This document shows positions 13,221 to 25,622 of a stretch of 64,000 nucleotides of DNA, in pieces (the first letter of the stretch is position 1; each line of letters begins with the position of its first letter). Below the pieces are notes generated by a model. It saw only the letters and a program-made list of their open reading frames with translations. It was not told where the DNA came from and did no database searches. Source of the stretch: JAGVSZ01 sp963747775 (lineage in GTDB: Bacteria; Pseudomonadota; Gammaproteobacteria; Burkholderiales; SG8-39); contig CAVVGT010000003.1 in the NCBI GenBank assembly GCA_963747775.1, positions 372,001 to 436,000 of the forward strand, written 5' to 3'. The position numbers and the translations under genes were made by a program.

Positions 13221-13715
13221 ATGCGTCTCACGACTAAAGGCCGTTTTGCTGTCACGGCAATTCTCGATCTCGCCATGTCCCAGAAGGGCGGGCCGGTCTC
13301 GCTCGCCGGCATCAGCGAGCGGCAGGGCATCTCGCTCTCTTATCTCGAGCAGCTGTTCGGCAAGCTGCGCCGGAACGAGCTCGTGAGCAGCGTGCGCGGG
13401 CCCGGTGGCGGCTATCTCCTCGCCAAGAACCTCGAGGACGTGTCGGTCGCGGACATCATCCGCGCGGTCGACGAGCCGATCGACGCCACCTCGTGCGGCG
13501 GCAAGGAGAACTGCCACGACGACCAGAAGTGCATCACTCACGACCTGTGGGCGGGGCTGAACGAGCACATCTTCGAGTACCTGAGCTCGGTCAGGCTCGC
13601 GACCCTCGTCGCCAAGCAGAAAGAGCGCCGCGCCGGTCAGACCGGTCCGGTGCAGATCCTCGACATGCGCGACAAGCGCCCGACGCCGGCAGAGCCCGGG
13701 GCGGTCGCGGCGTAA
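13221..13715 (+). CDS. iscR: Rrf2/IscR-family Fe-S regulator of the Suf operon
   Basis: The 164-residue winged-helix regulator starts MRLTTKGRFAVTAILDLAM. Its recognition region is SERQGISLSYLEQLFGKLRR, its wing is VRGPGGGYLLAKN, and the cluster-binding cysteines are in SCGGKENCHDDQKC near residues 92-105. IscR uses three such Cys with a [2Fe-2S] cluster to sense Fe-S status and represses its own operon when the cluster is bound. It heads an eight-gene co-oriented unit. SufR is a different family and is not meant here. Confidence 0.88.
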   Translation: MRLTTKGRFAVTAILDLAMSQKGGPVSLAGISERQGISLSYLEQLFGKLRRNELVSSVRGPGGGYLLAKNLEDVSVADIIRAVDEPIDATSCGGKENCHDDQKCITHDLWAGLNEHIFEYLSSVRLATLVAKQKERRAGQTGPVQILDMRDKRPTPAEPGAVAA

Positions 13716-13729
13716 CACGGAGCGTCGCA

Positions 13730-14050
13730 GTGGCAATCACTCTTACCGAAAGCGCGGCGAAGCAGATCCAGACCTCGGTCGCCAGGTTCGGCGGCATCGG
13801 GCTGCGCCTGGGCATCAAGAGCGTCGGCTGTTCGGGGCTCGCGTACACCTTCGACATGGCCAAGGAAGTCGGGCCGGGCGAGCACCTCTTCGAGGGGCAC
13901 GACGCGAAGCTCGTCGTCACGCCCGAGGCGCTGGCGGTCATCGACGGCTCCGAGCTCGACTACATCCGCGAAGGCTTCAAGCAGATGTTCACGGTGAAGA
14001 ACCCCAACGTGAAGTCCACGTGCGGGTGCGGCGAAAGCTTCAATGTCTAG
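13730..14050 (+). CDS. sufA: SufA/IscA-type Fe-S carrier
   Basis: The 106-residue A-type carrier moves Fe-S clusters from the SufBCD scaffold to target proteins. The three conserved cysteines are in KSVGCSGLAYTF near residue 37 and STCGCGESF at the C-terminus. The likely start is the GTG at 13730 (MAITLTESAAKQI), since homologues begin this way. It lies between the regulator and sufB, with 3 bp separating it from the next gene. Confidence 0.87.
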   Translation: MAITLTESAAKQIQTSVARFGGIGLRLGIKSVGCSGLAYTFDMAKEVGPGEHLFEGHDAKLVVTPEALAVIDGSELDYIREGFKQMFTVKNPNVKSTCGCGESFNV

Positions 14051-14053
14051 ACG

Positions 14054-16260
<2,207 letters not shown>

Positions 16261-16264
16261 CCCG

Positions 16265-17581
16265 ATGAGCACGAGCGCGACGACGGCTTTCCTCGAAAGC
16301 CTGCTGGCCGGGCATTCGGCGGCGCCGGCCGGGCCGCTTGCTTGGCTGAATGCGCTGCGTGGCGAGGCCCTCGACCGCGCCAATGCGCTGACGCTCCCGA
16401 CGACGCGCGACGAGGACTGGCGGTTCACCGACCTCTCTGCGCTGTACAAGCTCGCGTTCCGGCCGACCGGTGGGGGGGCTTTCCCGACGCTGGCCACGAT
16501 CGAGCCCTTCGCCGTGCCCGAGGTGTCGGCGCGGCTCGTATTCGTCGACGGCCGGTTCGCGCCGGGGCTGTCCAGCACCCGGGCGAAGACGGGCATCGAG
16601 GTCCACGATCTGGCAACCGCGCTTGCCCTCGATGACGGATTCCTGCGCGGTCGGCTCGCGCAGCTCGCCGATCACCGCGACGACGCATTTCGCGCCATCA
16701 ACACCGCCGGTCTCGCCGACGGCGCAATCGTGCGCGCGCGCCGAGGCGCCGCGGCCGACGGCCCCGTCCAGGTCCTGTTCCTCAGTACCCAATCGGAGGC
16801 GGCGACGCATCCGCGGGTGTTGATCGTCGCGGAGGACGGAAGCGACGTCACGGTGCTCGAGGAGTACGCTGGCCTCGCGGCCGGCGCCTACTGCGTGAAC
16901 GGGGTGACCGAGGTCGCCATCGGTCCAGCCGCCCGCGTGCGCCACGTGCGGGTGCAGCGCGAGGCGGCGGCGGGGTTCCACGTCGCGACCACCGCCGTGC
17001 GCGTGGAGCGGGACGCAGCCTACTCGTCGGTGTCCGTCGCGCTCGGCGCGCGGATCTCGCGCCACAACCTGAACGTCGTCCAGGCGGGCGAGGGCGCCAC
17101 CATCGCGCTCGACGGTCTGGCCCTGATCCACGAGCGCCAGCTCGCCGACACGCACAGCTTCGTCGACCATGCGCGGCCGCACGGGACGAGCCGGCAGCTG
17201 CACAAGTGCGTCGTGGGCGGCCAGGCCCATGCGGTGTTCAACGGCCGCATCCTCGTGCGCGAGGGCGCGCAGCTCACCAACTCGGCGCAGCAGAGCCGGA
17301 ACCTGCTGCTGTCGCGGCGCGCACACATCGACACGAAGCCGCAGCTCGAGATCTTCGCCGACGACGTGAAGTGCGCGCACGGCGCCGCGATCGGCCAGCT
17401 CGAGGCGGACGAACTGTTCTACCTGCGCACCCGCGGGCTGAGCGAGACCGCAGCCCGCAATCTGCTCACCTACGGCTTTGCAGCCGAGATCGTGGACCGA
17501 ATCCCGATCGCGTCGGTCGCCGCGAGTCTGCGCAGGGCGGTGCTGGAGCAGACCCAGGCCGAGCTCGAGCCCATCGCATGA
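16265..17581 (+). CDS. sufD: Fe-S assembly protein SufD
   Basis: The 438-residue partner of SufB in the SufBC2D scaffold has the beta-helix core, including RQLHKCVVGGQAHAVFNGRI, TNSAQQSRNLLLSRRAHIDT and KPQLEIFADDVKCAHGAAIG. The end, ELFYLRTRGLSETAARNLLT, is the typical SufD C-terminus. The conserved His in KCAHGA is present. It overlaps sufS by 4 bases. Confidence 0.94.
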   Translation: MSTSATTAFLESLLAGHSAAPAGPLAWLNALRGEALDRANALTLPTTRDEDWRFTDLSALYKLAFRPTGGGAFPTLATIEPFAVPEVSARLVFVDGRFAPGLSSTRAKTGIEVHDLATALALDDGFLRGRLAQLADHRDDAFRAINTAGLADGAIVRARRGAAADGPVQVLFLSTQSEAATHPRVLIVAEDGSDVTVLEEYAGLAAGAYCVNGVTEVAIGPAARVRHVRVQREAAAGFHVATTAVRVERDAAYSSVSVALGARISRHNLNVVQAGEGATIALDGLALIHERQLADTHSFVDHARPHGTSRQLHKCVVGGQAHAVFNGRILVREGAQLTNSAQQSRNLLLSRRAHIDTKPQLEIFADDVKCAHGAAIGQLEADELFYLRTRGLSETAARNLLTYGFAAEIVDRIPIASVAASLRRAVLEQTQAELEPIA

Positions 17582-18843
17582 GCGCCAACCCTCTCCAGCG
17601 CCCCGCCGCGCGTCCGGCCACGCCGCTCGACGTCGAGCGCCTGCGCGCCGACTTCCCGATCCTCGGCAACGTCCGGCCGCACGGCAAGCCGCTCGTCTAC
17701 CTCGACAACGGCGCCTCGAGCCAGATGCCCCGGCAGGTCATCGACCGGTTGGTCCGCTACCGTCAGTGGGAGCACGCGAACATCCATCGCGGCGTGCATA
17801 CCCTCTCGCAGACCGCGACCGAGGCCTACGAGGAGGCGCGGCGCAAGGTGCAGCGCTACCTCAATGCCGCCGAGGACCGCGAGATCGTCTTCACGTCGAA
17901 CGTGACCGACGCGATCAACCTGGTCATGCAGGGCTACGGGCGCAAGTTCATCGGCGCGGACGACGAGATCGTCCTCACGCACCTGGAGCACCACGCGAAC
18001 ATCGTGCCGTGGCAGATGCTTTGCGAGGAGAAGGGCGCGCGGCTGCGCGTCGCGCCCGTCAACGACGCGGGAGAGGTGATCGTCGAGGGATACCGGAAGC
18101 TGTTCAACCCGCGCACGAAGTTCGTTGCGATCACGCACGTCTCGAACGCGCTCGGGACGGTCAACCCGGTCAAGGACATGATCGCCACCGCGCACGGCCA
18201 CGGCGTGCCGGTGCTCGTCGACGGCGCGCAGGCCGTGCAGCACATGAAAGTCGACGTGCGGGAGCTCGACGCCGATTTCTACGCCTTCACCGGTCACAAG
18301 CTCTTCGGCCCGACCGGCATCGGGGCGCTCTACGGCAAGGCGCGGCTGCTCGAGAAGATGCAGCCCTACAAGGGCGGCGGGGACATGATCCTGTCGGTGA
18401 CCTTCGAGAAGACCACGTACAACACGATTCCGCACAAGTTCGAGGCGGGCACGCCGCCGATCGCGGAGGCGATCGGGTTGGGCGCGGCGATCGACTACGT
18501 GACGGCGGTGGGGCTCGATCGCATCGCGGCGCACGAGCACGCGCTGCTCGAGTATGCAACCGAGGCGGTGTCGTCGATCCCCGGCTTGCGCATCATCGGT
18601 ACCGCGCGCGACAAGACCGCGGTGATCTCCTTCACTGTGGGCGACGTTCACCCGCACGACGTGGGCACGATCCTCGACCACGAGGGCGTCGCGGTGCGCA
18701 CCGGTCACCACTGCGCGCAGCCGGTCATGGCGCGCTTCGGCGTGCCGGCGACCGCGCGCGCGTCGTTCGCGTTTTACAACACCTTCGACGAGGTCGACGC
18801 GCTGGTGGCGGCCATTCGCAAGGTGCAGAAACTGTTTGGGTGA
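17578..18843 (+). CDS. sufS: Cysteine desulfurase SufS
   Basis: The 421-residue class V aminotransferase-fold enzyme removes sulfur from cysteine as a persulfide for cluster building. Motifs are YLDNGASSQMPRQVIDR near residue 40, ANIHRGVHTLSQTATEAYE, THLEHHANIVPWQ, VDGAQAVQHMKVD, the PLP lysine in YAFTGHKLFGPTGIG near 240 and the active Cys loop VRTGHHCAQPVM near 378. This is the group II SufS type, which needs a SufE or SufU partner. sufU follows, after the short duplicated-start module. Confidence 0.95.
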   Translation: MSANPLQRPAARPATPLDVERLRADFPILGNVRPHGKPLVYLDNGASSQMPRQVIDRLVRYRQWEHANIHRGVHTLSQTATEAYEEARRKVQRYLNAAEDREIVFTSNVTDAINLVMQGYGRKFIGADDEIVLTHLEHHANIVPWQMLCEEKGARLRVAPVNDAGEVIVEGYRKLFNPRTKFVAITHVSNALGTVNPVKDMIATAHGHGVPVLVDGAQAVQHMKVDVRELDADFYAFTGHKLFGPTGIGALYGKARLLEKMQPYKGGGDMILSVTFEKTTYNTIPHKFEAGTPPIAEAIGLGAAIDYVTAVGLDRIAAHEHALLEYATEAVSSIPGLRIIGTARDKTAVISFTVGDVHPHDVGTILDHEGVAVRTGHHCAQPVMARFGVPATARASFAFYNTFDEVDALVAAIRKVQKLFG

Positions 18844-18846
18844 AAG

Positions 18847-18897
18847 ATGGATTCCAAGCAGCTACCCGTTGAAACAAGTGGGCACGCCCCCTTGTAG
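18847..18897 (+). CDS. Mini-ORF made of a recoded copy of the sufU start
   Basis: This 16-codon frame starts MDSKQL, the same six residues as SufU, but with TCC/TCA, AAG/AAA, CAG/CAA and CTA/CTC, all synonymous. It then reads through a 22-bp palindrome and stops at a TAG that overlaps its last base. The true sufU ATG lies 10 nt further on. GAAAG just after the sufS stop could serve as a weak ribosome-binding site. The layout is the same as that in front of boxA. Expression is not shown. Confidence 0.5.
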   Translation: MDSKQLPVETSGHAPL

Positions 18898-18906
18898 ATC
18901 CCCCAA
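18873..18906 (+). repeat. Palindromic module upstream of sufU, shared with boxA
   Basis: ACAAGTGGGC and GCCCCCTTGT form a 10-bp inverted repeat with one mismatch at 18874-18895, followed by AGATCCCCCAA. It matches the boxA-upstream module at 6161-6192 in the same orientation relative to the gene. It lies inside the Suf operon and could form an RNA hairpin just before the sufU start. Confidence 0.75.
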
Positions 18907-18907
18907 T

Positions 18908-19387
18908 ATGGATTCAAAACAACTCTATCAAGAGGTCATCCTCGACCACAACAAGAAGCCCCGGAACTACGGGAAGCTCGAGGACGCGACGCACCGCTCG
19001 GAGGGCCTGAACCCGCTGTGCGGGGACCACATCTGGCTGGCGGTCAAGCTGGGCGGCGGCCGGATCGAGTCGATCGCCTTCGAGGGTCAGTCCTGCGCGA
19101 TCTGCAAGGCCTCCGCATCGATGATGACCACCACGGTGAAGGGGAAGAGCGTGGCCGAGGCGGAGACCCTCGTCGAGCACTTCCGCGCCATGGCCACCGG
19201 GCAGGAGGATTTCGCGACGAGCTCTCGTTACCTCGGCCGTCTCACGGTGTTCGCCGGGGTCAAGGACCTGCCATCGCGGGTGAAGTGCGCGATCCTGCCG
19301 TGGCACACCCTGCACGCGGCCGTGAACGCGGAGGCGAGCACGACCACCGAGGGCGACGCGGATCCCGTCGCGCAAGCCGCGCGATAA
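18908..19387 (+). CDS. sufU: SufU-type sulfur transfer/scaffold protein
   Basis: The 159-residue IscU/SufU-fold protein has the three conserved Cys: NPLCGDHIWLAV near residue 38, GQSCAICKASASMM near 65 and SRVKCAILPWHTL near 128. Unlike IscU, SufU has an insertion between the second and third cysteines, which this protein shows (ATGQEDFATSS region). It accepts persulfide from SufS and passes it to SufBCD. The start at 18908 gives MDSKQLYQEVILDHNKKPRN as in homologues. It follows the recoded mini-ORF. Confidence 0.92.
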   Translation: MDSKQLYQEVILDHNKKPRNYGKLEDATHRSEGLNPLCGDHIWLAVKLGGGRIESIAFEGQSCAICKASASMMTTTVKGKSVAEAETLVEHFRAMATGQEDFATSSRYLGRLTVFAGVKDLPSRVKCAILPWHTLHAAVNAEASTTTEGDADPVAQAAR

Positions 19388-19392
19388 GCGCC

Positions 19393-19963
19393 ATGCCCAA
19401 GATCGCCGAAATCGAGCCGACGCCGAACCCGAACGCGATGAAGTTCGTGCTCAAGGAGCCGCTCACGTGGGGGTGTCGCGCTCCTACGACTCGCGCGAGC
19501 AGGCGGGGGCCGACAAGCTGGCCGCGGCGCTGTTCGACATCCCGAACGTGACGAACGTCTTCTACGTCGACCACTGGATCACGGTGACGCAGGACGGCGG
19601 TGCGGATTGGGACGACCTGATGCGCAAAGTCGCGGTGCCGATCCGCGAGGCGCCCGCCGCCGACGCGCAATCGCAGGCCTATGCGGCCTTCGGCGCCGGC
19701 CACCCGGGCTCGACGACGAGACCCTGACCGACGAGCAGCGCGGCAAGCTCGCGATGATCGCCGACCTGATCGATCAGAACGTCCGTCCCTACCTGCAAGG
19801 CGACGGCGGAGACCTCTACATCGTCGGGCTCGAAGGCAACCTCCTCAAAGTCCACTACCAGGGCGCGTGCGGGAGCTGCCCGAGCTCGCTCTCCGGGACC
19901 CTGGCGGGGATCGAGAGCATGGTGAAGTCGATCGACCCCGAGATCGAGCTCGTGCCGGTCTAG
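19393..19963 (+). CDS. Nfu-type Fe-S carrier (two frameshifts)
   Basis: The N-terminal part is the Nfu_N domain (EIEPTPNPNAMKFVLKEPLT, then VSRSYDSREQAGADKLAAAL and a domain end at FDIPNVTNVFYVDHWITV). The C-terminal part is the NifU-like domain with GDGGDLYIVGLEGNLLKVHY and the CxxC cluster site GACGSCPSSLSGTL. Two apparent one-base deletions break the frame: one in the G run at 19469-19473, and one near 19710 between GHPG and LDDETL. Repaired, it is about 190 residues and intact. It ends the Suf operon and likely delivers clusters. Confidence 0.85.
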
Positions 19964-20105
19964 CCGGCCCGTTTCCACCTCCTCCCCCGAATCGAGTCGC
20001 GGCCCGGCGCGAACGGGACCGCGCGCAGGGGATTTTCGGCCGCAATCGCCTCTGCTATCCTCCGCTCACGGCATGTGCCGGTCTTTGCAGAAAGGAGGTG
20101 ATCCG

Positions 20106-20252
20106 GTGTCTAGTCGCTACTTGAGGATTGCTGCCGTGATCGCATTCATCTTCGCGAGCAGCGCTGCGTCGGCCTGTCCCGGCGCGAAAATGAAGTCGGC
20201 CGATGGCTCGCACGGCTCCGCCTCTTCCAGCAGCTCGCAGAAGGGTGGCTGA
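20106..20252 (+). CDS. Small exported Ser/Gly-rich peptide, 48 aa
   Basis: A GTG at 20106 is preceded by AAAGGAGGTGAT, which is near-perfectly complementary to the 3' end of 16S rRNA. The product is 48 residues: a signal-like segment (YLRIAAVIAFIFASSAASAC) and then a short hydrophilic tail rich in Ser, Gly and Lys. The single Cys after SAASA could be a lipobox-like or processing site. Its family is not known to me. It lies between the Suf operon and a strong terminator. Confidence 0.6.
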   Translation: MSSRYLRIAAVIAFIFASSAASACPGAKMKSADGSHGSASSSSSQKGG

Positions 20253-20333
20253 GCAAAGACCGGACGCACGGCTTCGTTCGCATCGCAGCTGACGCAAAGA
20301 ACTCAGTACGAACGAAGCTTGACGGAATCGTCG

Positions 20334-20369
20334 CGGCCGCAGGGCGTGCCCTGCGGCCGTTTTCTTTTT
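20334..20369 (+). terminator. Rho-independent terminator
   Basis: There is a perfect 12-bp stem, CGGCCGCAGGGC with GCCCTGCGGCCG, a 2-nt loop and then TTTTCTTTTT. It ends the small peptide gene and possibly read-through from the Suf operon. Confidence 0.9.
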
Positions 20370-20469
20370 CGACCGCGCGCCTCGCAAGCACCCGATCGGC
20401 GCGCTGGGTAAACCCGCTTCGCTGCCCACTCGACGCGCGTTCGAGGTCGCACTGCTAACGGGCAGACGC

Positions 20470-21171
<702 letters not shown>

Positions 21172-21175
21172 AGCC

Positions 21176-23684
21176 GTGACGCGCACCGCGCTCGCCCTGG
21201 CGCTCTTCGCCGGCCCGCTCTGGCAGAGCAAGGGGCGCTTCGTCCTCTCGCTCGCGGCGATCGCGCTCGGCGTCGCGCTCGGCTTCGCGGTGCAGCTCGT
21301 CAACCAGTCGGCGATCAACGAGTTCACGCAGGCGGTGCAGACGCTCTCCGGCACCGCCGACCTCCAGATCGTCGGCCCGCGCGCGGGCTTCGACGAGCGC
21401 GAATACGCGCGCATCGCCCGTTCGCCCGAGGTCGCGGTCGCGAGCCCGGTGGTCGAGGTCGACGCGCGCGTGATCGGCCGGCGCGAAAGCCTCCGGGTGC
21501 TCGGGCTCGACGTTTTCCGCGCCGCGCTGGTGCAGCCCGAGCTGGTCGCGACCGACGCCGCCGACTCCCTCGATACGCTGCGGCCCGACACGATCTTCCT
21601 TAGCTCTGCGGCCGCCGAATGGCTGGGGGTGGCGACCGGCGATGGCCTGCGGCTCCAGGTCGCGCTCGGCGAGACGACGTTCCGCGTCGCCGGCATCGTG
21701 CGCGGCGGCCAGGGGCGCGTGGCGTTCGCCGACATCGCCGGGGTGCAGGCGGCCTTCGAACGCCTCGGCCGGCTGAACCGCATCGATCTGCGCGTGCGAC
21801 CGGGGGTCGACGTCGGCGCGCTGCGCTCGCGCCTCGCCGCCGAGGTGCCCGCCGGCGTTCGGATCGAGCGGCCCGAGGCAAGTGTCGAACGCGGCGCCGG
21901 CATTTCGCGGTCCTATCGGGTGAACCTGAACGTGCTCGCACTGGTGGCGCTGTTCACGGGCGGGCTGCTCGTGTTCTCCACCCAGGCGCTCGCGATCGTC
22001 CGGCGCCGCGCCCAGCTGGCGCTCCTGCGCACGCTCGGCGTGACGCGGCGGGCGCTGGTCGCGACGCTGCTCGGCGAAGGGCTGCTGGTCGGCGCGCTCG
22101 GCGCGACCCTCGGCCTCGCTGCCGGCTATGCCCTCGCGCAGGCGATTGTCCACGTCACCGGTCTCGATCTCGGCGCCGGGTATTTTCGCGGAGTGCGGCC
22201 TGCGCTCGCGCTCGATCCGGCGGCGGCCGGCCTCTTCTTCGCTCTCGGCATCGCCGTGGCGCTCGTGGGCAGCCTCTTTCCCGCGCTCGAAGCGGCACGC
22301 GCCGCACCGGCCGCAGCGCTCAAGGGGGGCGACGAGCAGCGCGCGTTCGAGCGGTTGACGCCGGTCTGGCCGGGCCTCGCGGTGCTCGTGGTCGGGGCGG
22401 TGGGGTCGGCACTGCCGCCGGTCGCCGGGTTGCCGCTGTTCGGCTACGTATCGATCGCCCTGCTGCTGATCGGCGCGATCATGCTCATGCCGCGCGTGGC
22501 CGTCGCGTTCTTCGGGCTGCTGCGGATGCCGGGCGCGGCCGGGCTGCGGCTCGCCGTCGCGCAGCTGCGCGGCGCGCCGGGCCAGTCGATGCTCAGCCTG
22601 GCGACGATCGTCGCGGCGGTCAGCCTGCTCGTCTCGATGGCGATCATGGTCGCCTCGTTCCGCGCCTCGCTCGGGATGTGGCTCGACCACGTCCTTCCGG
22701 CGGACATGTACCTGCGCACGACCGGCGCCGGCGACACGGGCTTTCTCACGCCGGACGACCAGGCGAACATCGTGCGCGTCCCGGGCGTGCGGCGCGCCGA
22801 GTTCCTGCGTGCGCAGAACGTGCTGCTCGCGGGCGATCGACCACCGGCCTCGTTGCTCGCGCGCAGCGTCGATCCCGGCGACCCGGGCCGCCTGCTGCCG
22901 CTCGTCGGAGCGTTCGTCGTGCCGGGACCGGGCGCGCCGCCGCCGATCTGGGTCAGCGAGGCGATGGCCGACATCCACGGCTTCGCGCTCGGGCAAGTCG
23001 TCGAGATCCCGATCGGTGGGCGCGCCGAACGGTTCACGGTGGCCGGGGTCTGGCGGGATTACGTCCGCTCAGCAGGGTGCGGTGGTGATGGAGCGCGATC
23101 GGTATGTCGCACTCACCGGCGACCGGAACGCCAACGACGCGGCGCTGTGGCTCGCGCCGGGGGTCGACGCCGGGACGGTCAAGGACGCGCTGCGCCACAC
23201 CGTGCCGGGGGGCGAGAACCTCGACGTCGCGGACCCGGGCGAGATCCGGAGCCGCTCGCTGCAGGCGTTCGACCGGACCTTCGCGGTGACCTACGCGCTG
23301 GAACTCGTCGCTCTCGTCATCGGGCTGACCGGTCTATCGTCGAGCTTCGGCGCGCTGGTGCTCGCACGCCGGCGCGAGTTCGGCATGCTGCGGCACGTCG
23401 GCATGACGCGCCGCCAGATCGGCACCATGCTGGCGGCCGAGGGGATGCTCGTCAGCGCGCTCGGGCTCGTGGTGGGGCTGACGCTGGGATTCCTGATCAG
23501 CCTGATGCTGATCCACGTCGTCAACCGCCAGTCGTTCCACTGGACCATGGACCTCGCGGTGCCCTGGGTGCCGCTGGCGGTCTTCGGCGTGGCAATGCTG
23601 GCCGCGGCGTCGCTGACCGCGCTCTTCAGCGCGCGGCAGGCGATGACGGACGACGCGGTGCGCGCGGTGAAGGACGACTGGTGA
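21176..23684 (+). CDS. FtsX-family ABC transporter permease (one frameshift)
   Basis: About 835 residues have the duplicated FtsX layout. An N-terminal TM helix (FVLSLAAIALGVALGFAVQL) precedes a large extracytoplasmic domain, three TM helices, a central TM pair (MLSLATIVAAVSLLVSMAIM), a second outer domain and three C-terminal TM helices ending TDDAVRAVKDDW. A single extra base near 23070 breaks the frame. Both halves are otherwise clean, so it may be a sequence error. The start is a GTG at 21176. It acts with the ATPase upstream and the CrtC/AttH-like protein downstream. Confidence 0.85.
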
Positions 23685-23694
23685 GGCGGGACAC

Positions 23695-24774
23695 GTGCGG
23701 CGCAGAGCGTTCCTGCTGACCCCGCTTGCGCTGCTCGCGGCGCGGGCGCGGGCCGCGGAAGCGTATCCGGCCGTGGCCCCCGGCCATGCGATGGAGTTCC
23801 CGCGCGATCACGGCGCGCATCCGGCGTTCCGCACCGAGTGGTGGTACGTCACCGGCTGGCTCGCGGGCGAGGGCAGGCGGGCGCTCGGCTTCCAGATCAC
23901 GTTCTTCCGCAATCGACCGCGGATCGCGCGAGGCGAATCCGAGCGCTTCGCGCCGCGCCAGCTCGCTGTTCGCGCACGCGGCGCTCGCGGATCCGCGCGA
24001 CGGCCGGCTGCTTGCACGACCAGCGCGCCGCGCGCGCGGGCTTCGGCCTCGCCGAGGCACGCGCGGACGTTACCGACGTGTGGGTGCGACGACTGGTCTC
24101 TGCGCGCGACACCGGACGGCTACGCGGCCCGCATTCCTGCGCGCGACTTCGCGCTCGACCTCGCGTTGCGCGCGACGCAGCCGATCCTGCTGCAGGGGGA
24201 GCGCGGCTTCAGCCGCAAGGGCCCGCGACCCGCGCCAGGCGAGCTACTACTACAGCCGGCCGCAGCTCGCGGTCGAGGGCACGGTCGCGCGGGGCCGCAC
24301 GCACGGAACGCGTGTCGGGACGCGCCTGGCTCGATCACGAGTGGTCGAGCGAGGCGATGGCGCGCCGAAGCGGTCGGCTGGGACTGGGTCGGGCTCAACC
24401 TCGCCGACGGCGGCGCGCTGATGGCGTTTCGCATGCGCAGCACAGGACGGCGGCACGTTCTGGGCCGGCGGCGCGCTGCGCGGTGCCGACGGGCCGGGTG
24501 CGGACTTTCGCGCCGGAGGAGATCCGCTTCGAGCCGATGCGGCGCTGGAGTCGCCGCGCACCGCAGGTCGAGTATCCGGTGGCGATGCGCGTGCGGGCCG
24601 GCGACCTCGAGCCTGCGATCTCGAGCCGCTGATGGACGACCAGGAGCTCGATTCGCGCGCGAGCACCGGCACGATCTACTGGGAGGGCGCGGTGCGGGCG
24701 AAGACGGGCGAGCAGCGCCGTCGGGGCGGGGCTATCTCGAGCTGACCGGATACTGGAAGCCGCTCAAGCTGTGA
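23695..24774 (+). CDS. CrtC/AttH lipocalin-like exported protein (many frameshifts)
   Basis: The N-terminus has a TAT-like signal (MRRRAFLLTPLALLAARARA). The body is recovered in pieces: FPRDHGAHPAFRTEWWYVTG near residue 35, then a FQITFFRNRP strand, DWSLRATPDGYAARIP, GRAWLDHEWSSE and VGWDWVGLNLADGGALMAFR, and the end RGYLELTGYWKPLKL. These are hallmarks of the hydroxyneurosporene synthase (CrtC)/AttH two-domain lipocalin family. At least six indels lie between 23960 and 24720. It is linked to the exporter upstream and could bind or deliver a hydrophobic cargo. Confidence 0.8.
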   Translation: MRRRAFLLTPLALLAARARAAEAYPAVAPGHAMEFPRDHGAHPAFRTEWWYVTGWLAGEGRRALGFQITFFRNRPRIARGESERFAPRQLAVRARGARGSARRPAACTTSAPRARASASPRHARTLPTCGCDDWSLRATPDGYAARIPARDFALDLALRATQPILLQGERGFSRKGPRPAPGELLLQPAAARGRGHGRAGPHARNACRDAPGSITSGRARRWRAEAVGWDWVGLNLADGGALMAFRMRSTGRRHVLGRRRAARCRRAGCGLSRRRRSASSRCGAGVAAHRRSSIRWRCACGPATSSLRSRAADGRPGARFAREHRHDLLGGRGAGEDGRAAPSGRGYLELTGYWKPLKL

Positions 24775-24832
24775 GGCCCGTTCGGTCGCGAGCGATGGGT
24801 ACAATCGCCCCACCCGTCGCACGCCGTCCTCC

Positions 24833-25612
24833 ATGCATCGTCACGATCATTCGCATATCGAGATCCACGGCCGGCGCATCGAGGTTCGCACGATCGAGGG
24901 CGACCCGGCGCGTCCGACGCTCGTGTTCCTGCACGAAGGCCTCGGCTCGATCGCGATGTGGCGCGGGTTTCCCGCCCGGGTCGCGGAGGTCATCGGCTGC
25001 CCGGCGCTCGTCTATTCGCGCTACGGCTACGGCGGCTCCGACCTGCTCGAAGCGCCGTTCGCCGTGGACTACATGCACCGCGAGGCGCGGGAGACGCTCC
25101 CGGCGCTGCTCTCCAAGCTCGGCATCGAGCATCCGATCCTGATCGGCCACTCGGACGGCGCGTCGATCGCGCTGATCTACGCCGGTTCGCACGACGGCGC
25201 CGTTCGCGGATTGGTCTTGCTGGCGCCGCACATTTTCGTCGAGGACCTCTCGGTGCGGAGCATCGAGGAAGCGAAGGTCGCGTTCGAGACGACCGACATG
25301 CCGAACAAGCTCGCGCGCTACCACACCGATGCGCGGCGGACCTTCTACGGCTGGAACGACATCTGGCTGCATCCCGATTTCCGGCGCTGGAACATCGAGG
25401 CGTACCTGCCGCGCATCCGCTGCCCGGTGCTCGCGGTCCAGGGCCTCGACGACGAGTACGGCACGATGGCGCAGGTCGAGACGATCGCGGCGCGCGTCGC
25501 GGGGCCGTGCGAGCTCGTGAAGATCGAGGCGTGCGGGCATCGGCTGCACCGCGACCAGCACGACGCGGCCCTGGATGCGATCGCTCGGTTCGTCCAACGA
25601 ATTGCGCCTTGA
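24833..25612 (+). CDS. Alpha/beta-fold hydrolase
   Basis: The 259-residue cytosolic hydrolase has the oxyanion/HG-type region VFLHEGLGSIAMWRGFP near residue 30, nucleophile elbow LIGHSDGASIAL near 102, acid in VQGLDDEYGT near 205 and catalytic His in EACGHRLHRDQ near 238. It overlaps no neighbour and precedes the SDR gene by 10 bp, so the two are co-transcribed. Hydrolases of this type occur near aromatic acyl-CoA clusters, where they may cleave ring-opened or thioester products. The substrate is unknown. Confidence 0.85.
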   Translation: MHRHDHSHIEIHGRRIEVRTIEGDPARPTLVFLHEGLGSIAMWRGFPARVAEVIGCPALVYSRYGYGGSDLLEAPFAVDYMHREARETLPALLSKLGIEHPILIGHSDGASIALIYAGSHDGAVRGLVLLAPHIFVEDLSVRSIEEAKVAFETTDMPNKLARYHTDARRTFYGWNDIWLHPDFRRWNIEAYLPRIRCPVLAVQGLDDEYGTMAQVETIAARVAGPCELVKIEACGHRLHRDQHDAALDAIARFVQRIAP

Positions 25613-25622
25613 GGAGAGAGCG

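Noticed and set aside
20334..20369. Riboswitch or tRNA-like structure after the Suf operon
   Set aside because: The structure is a simple long stem with a T tract, best explained as a terminator.
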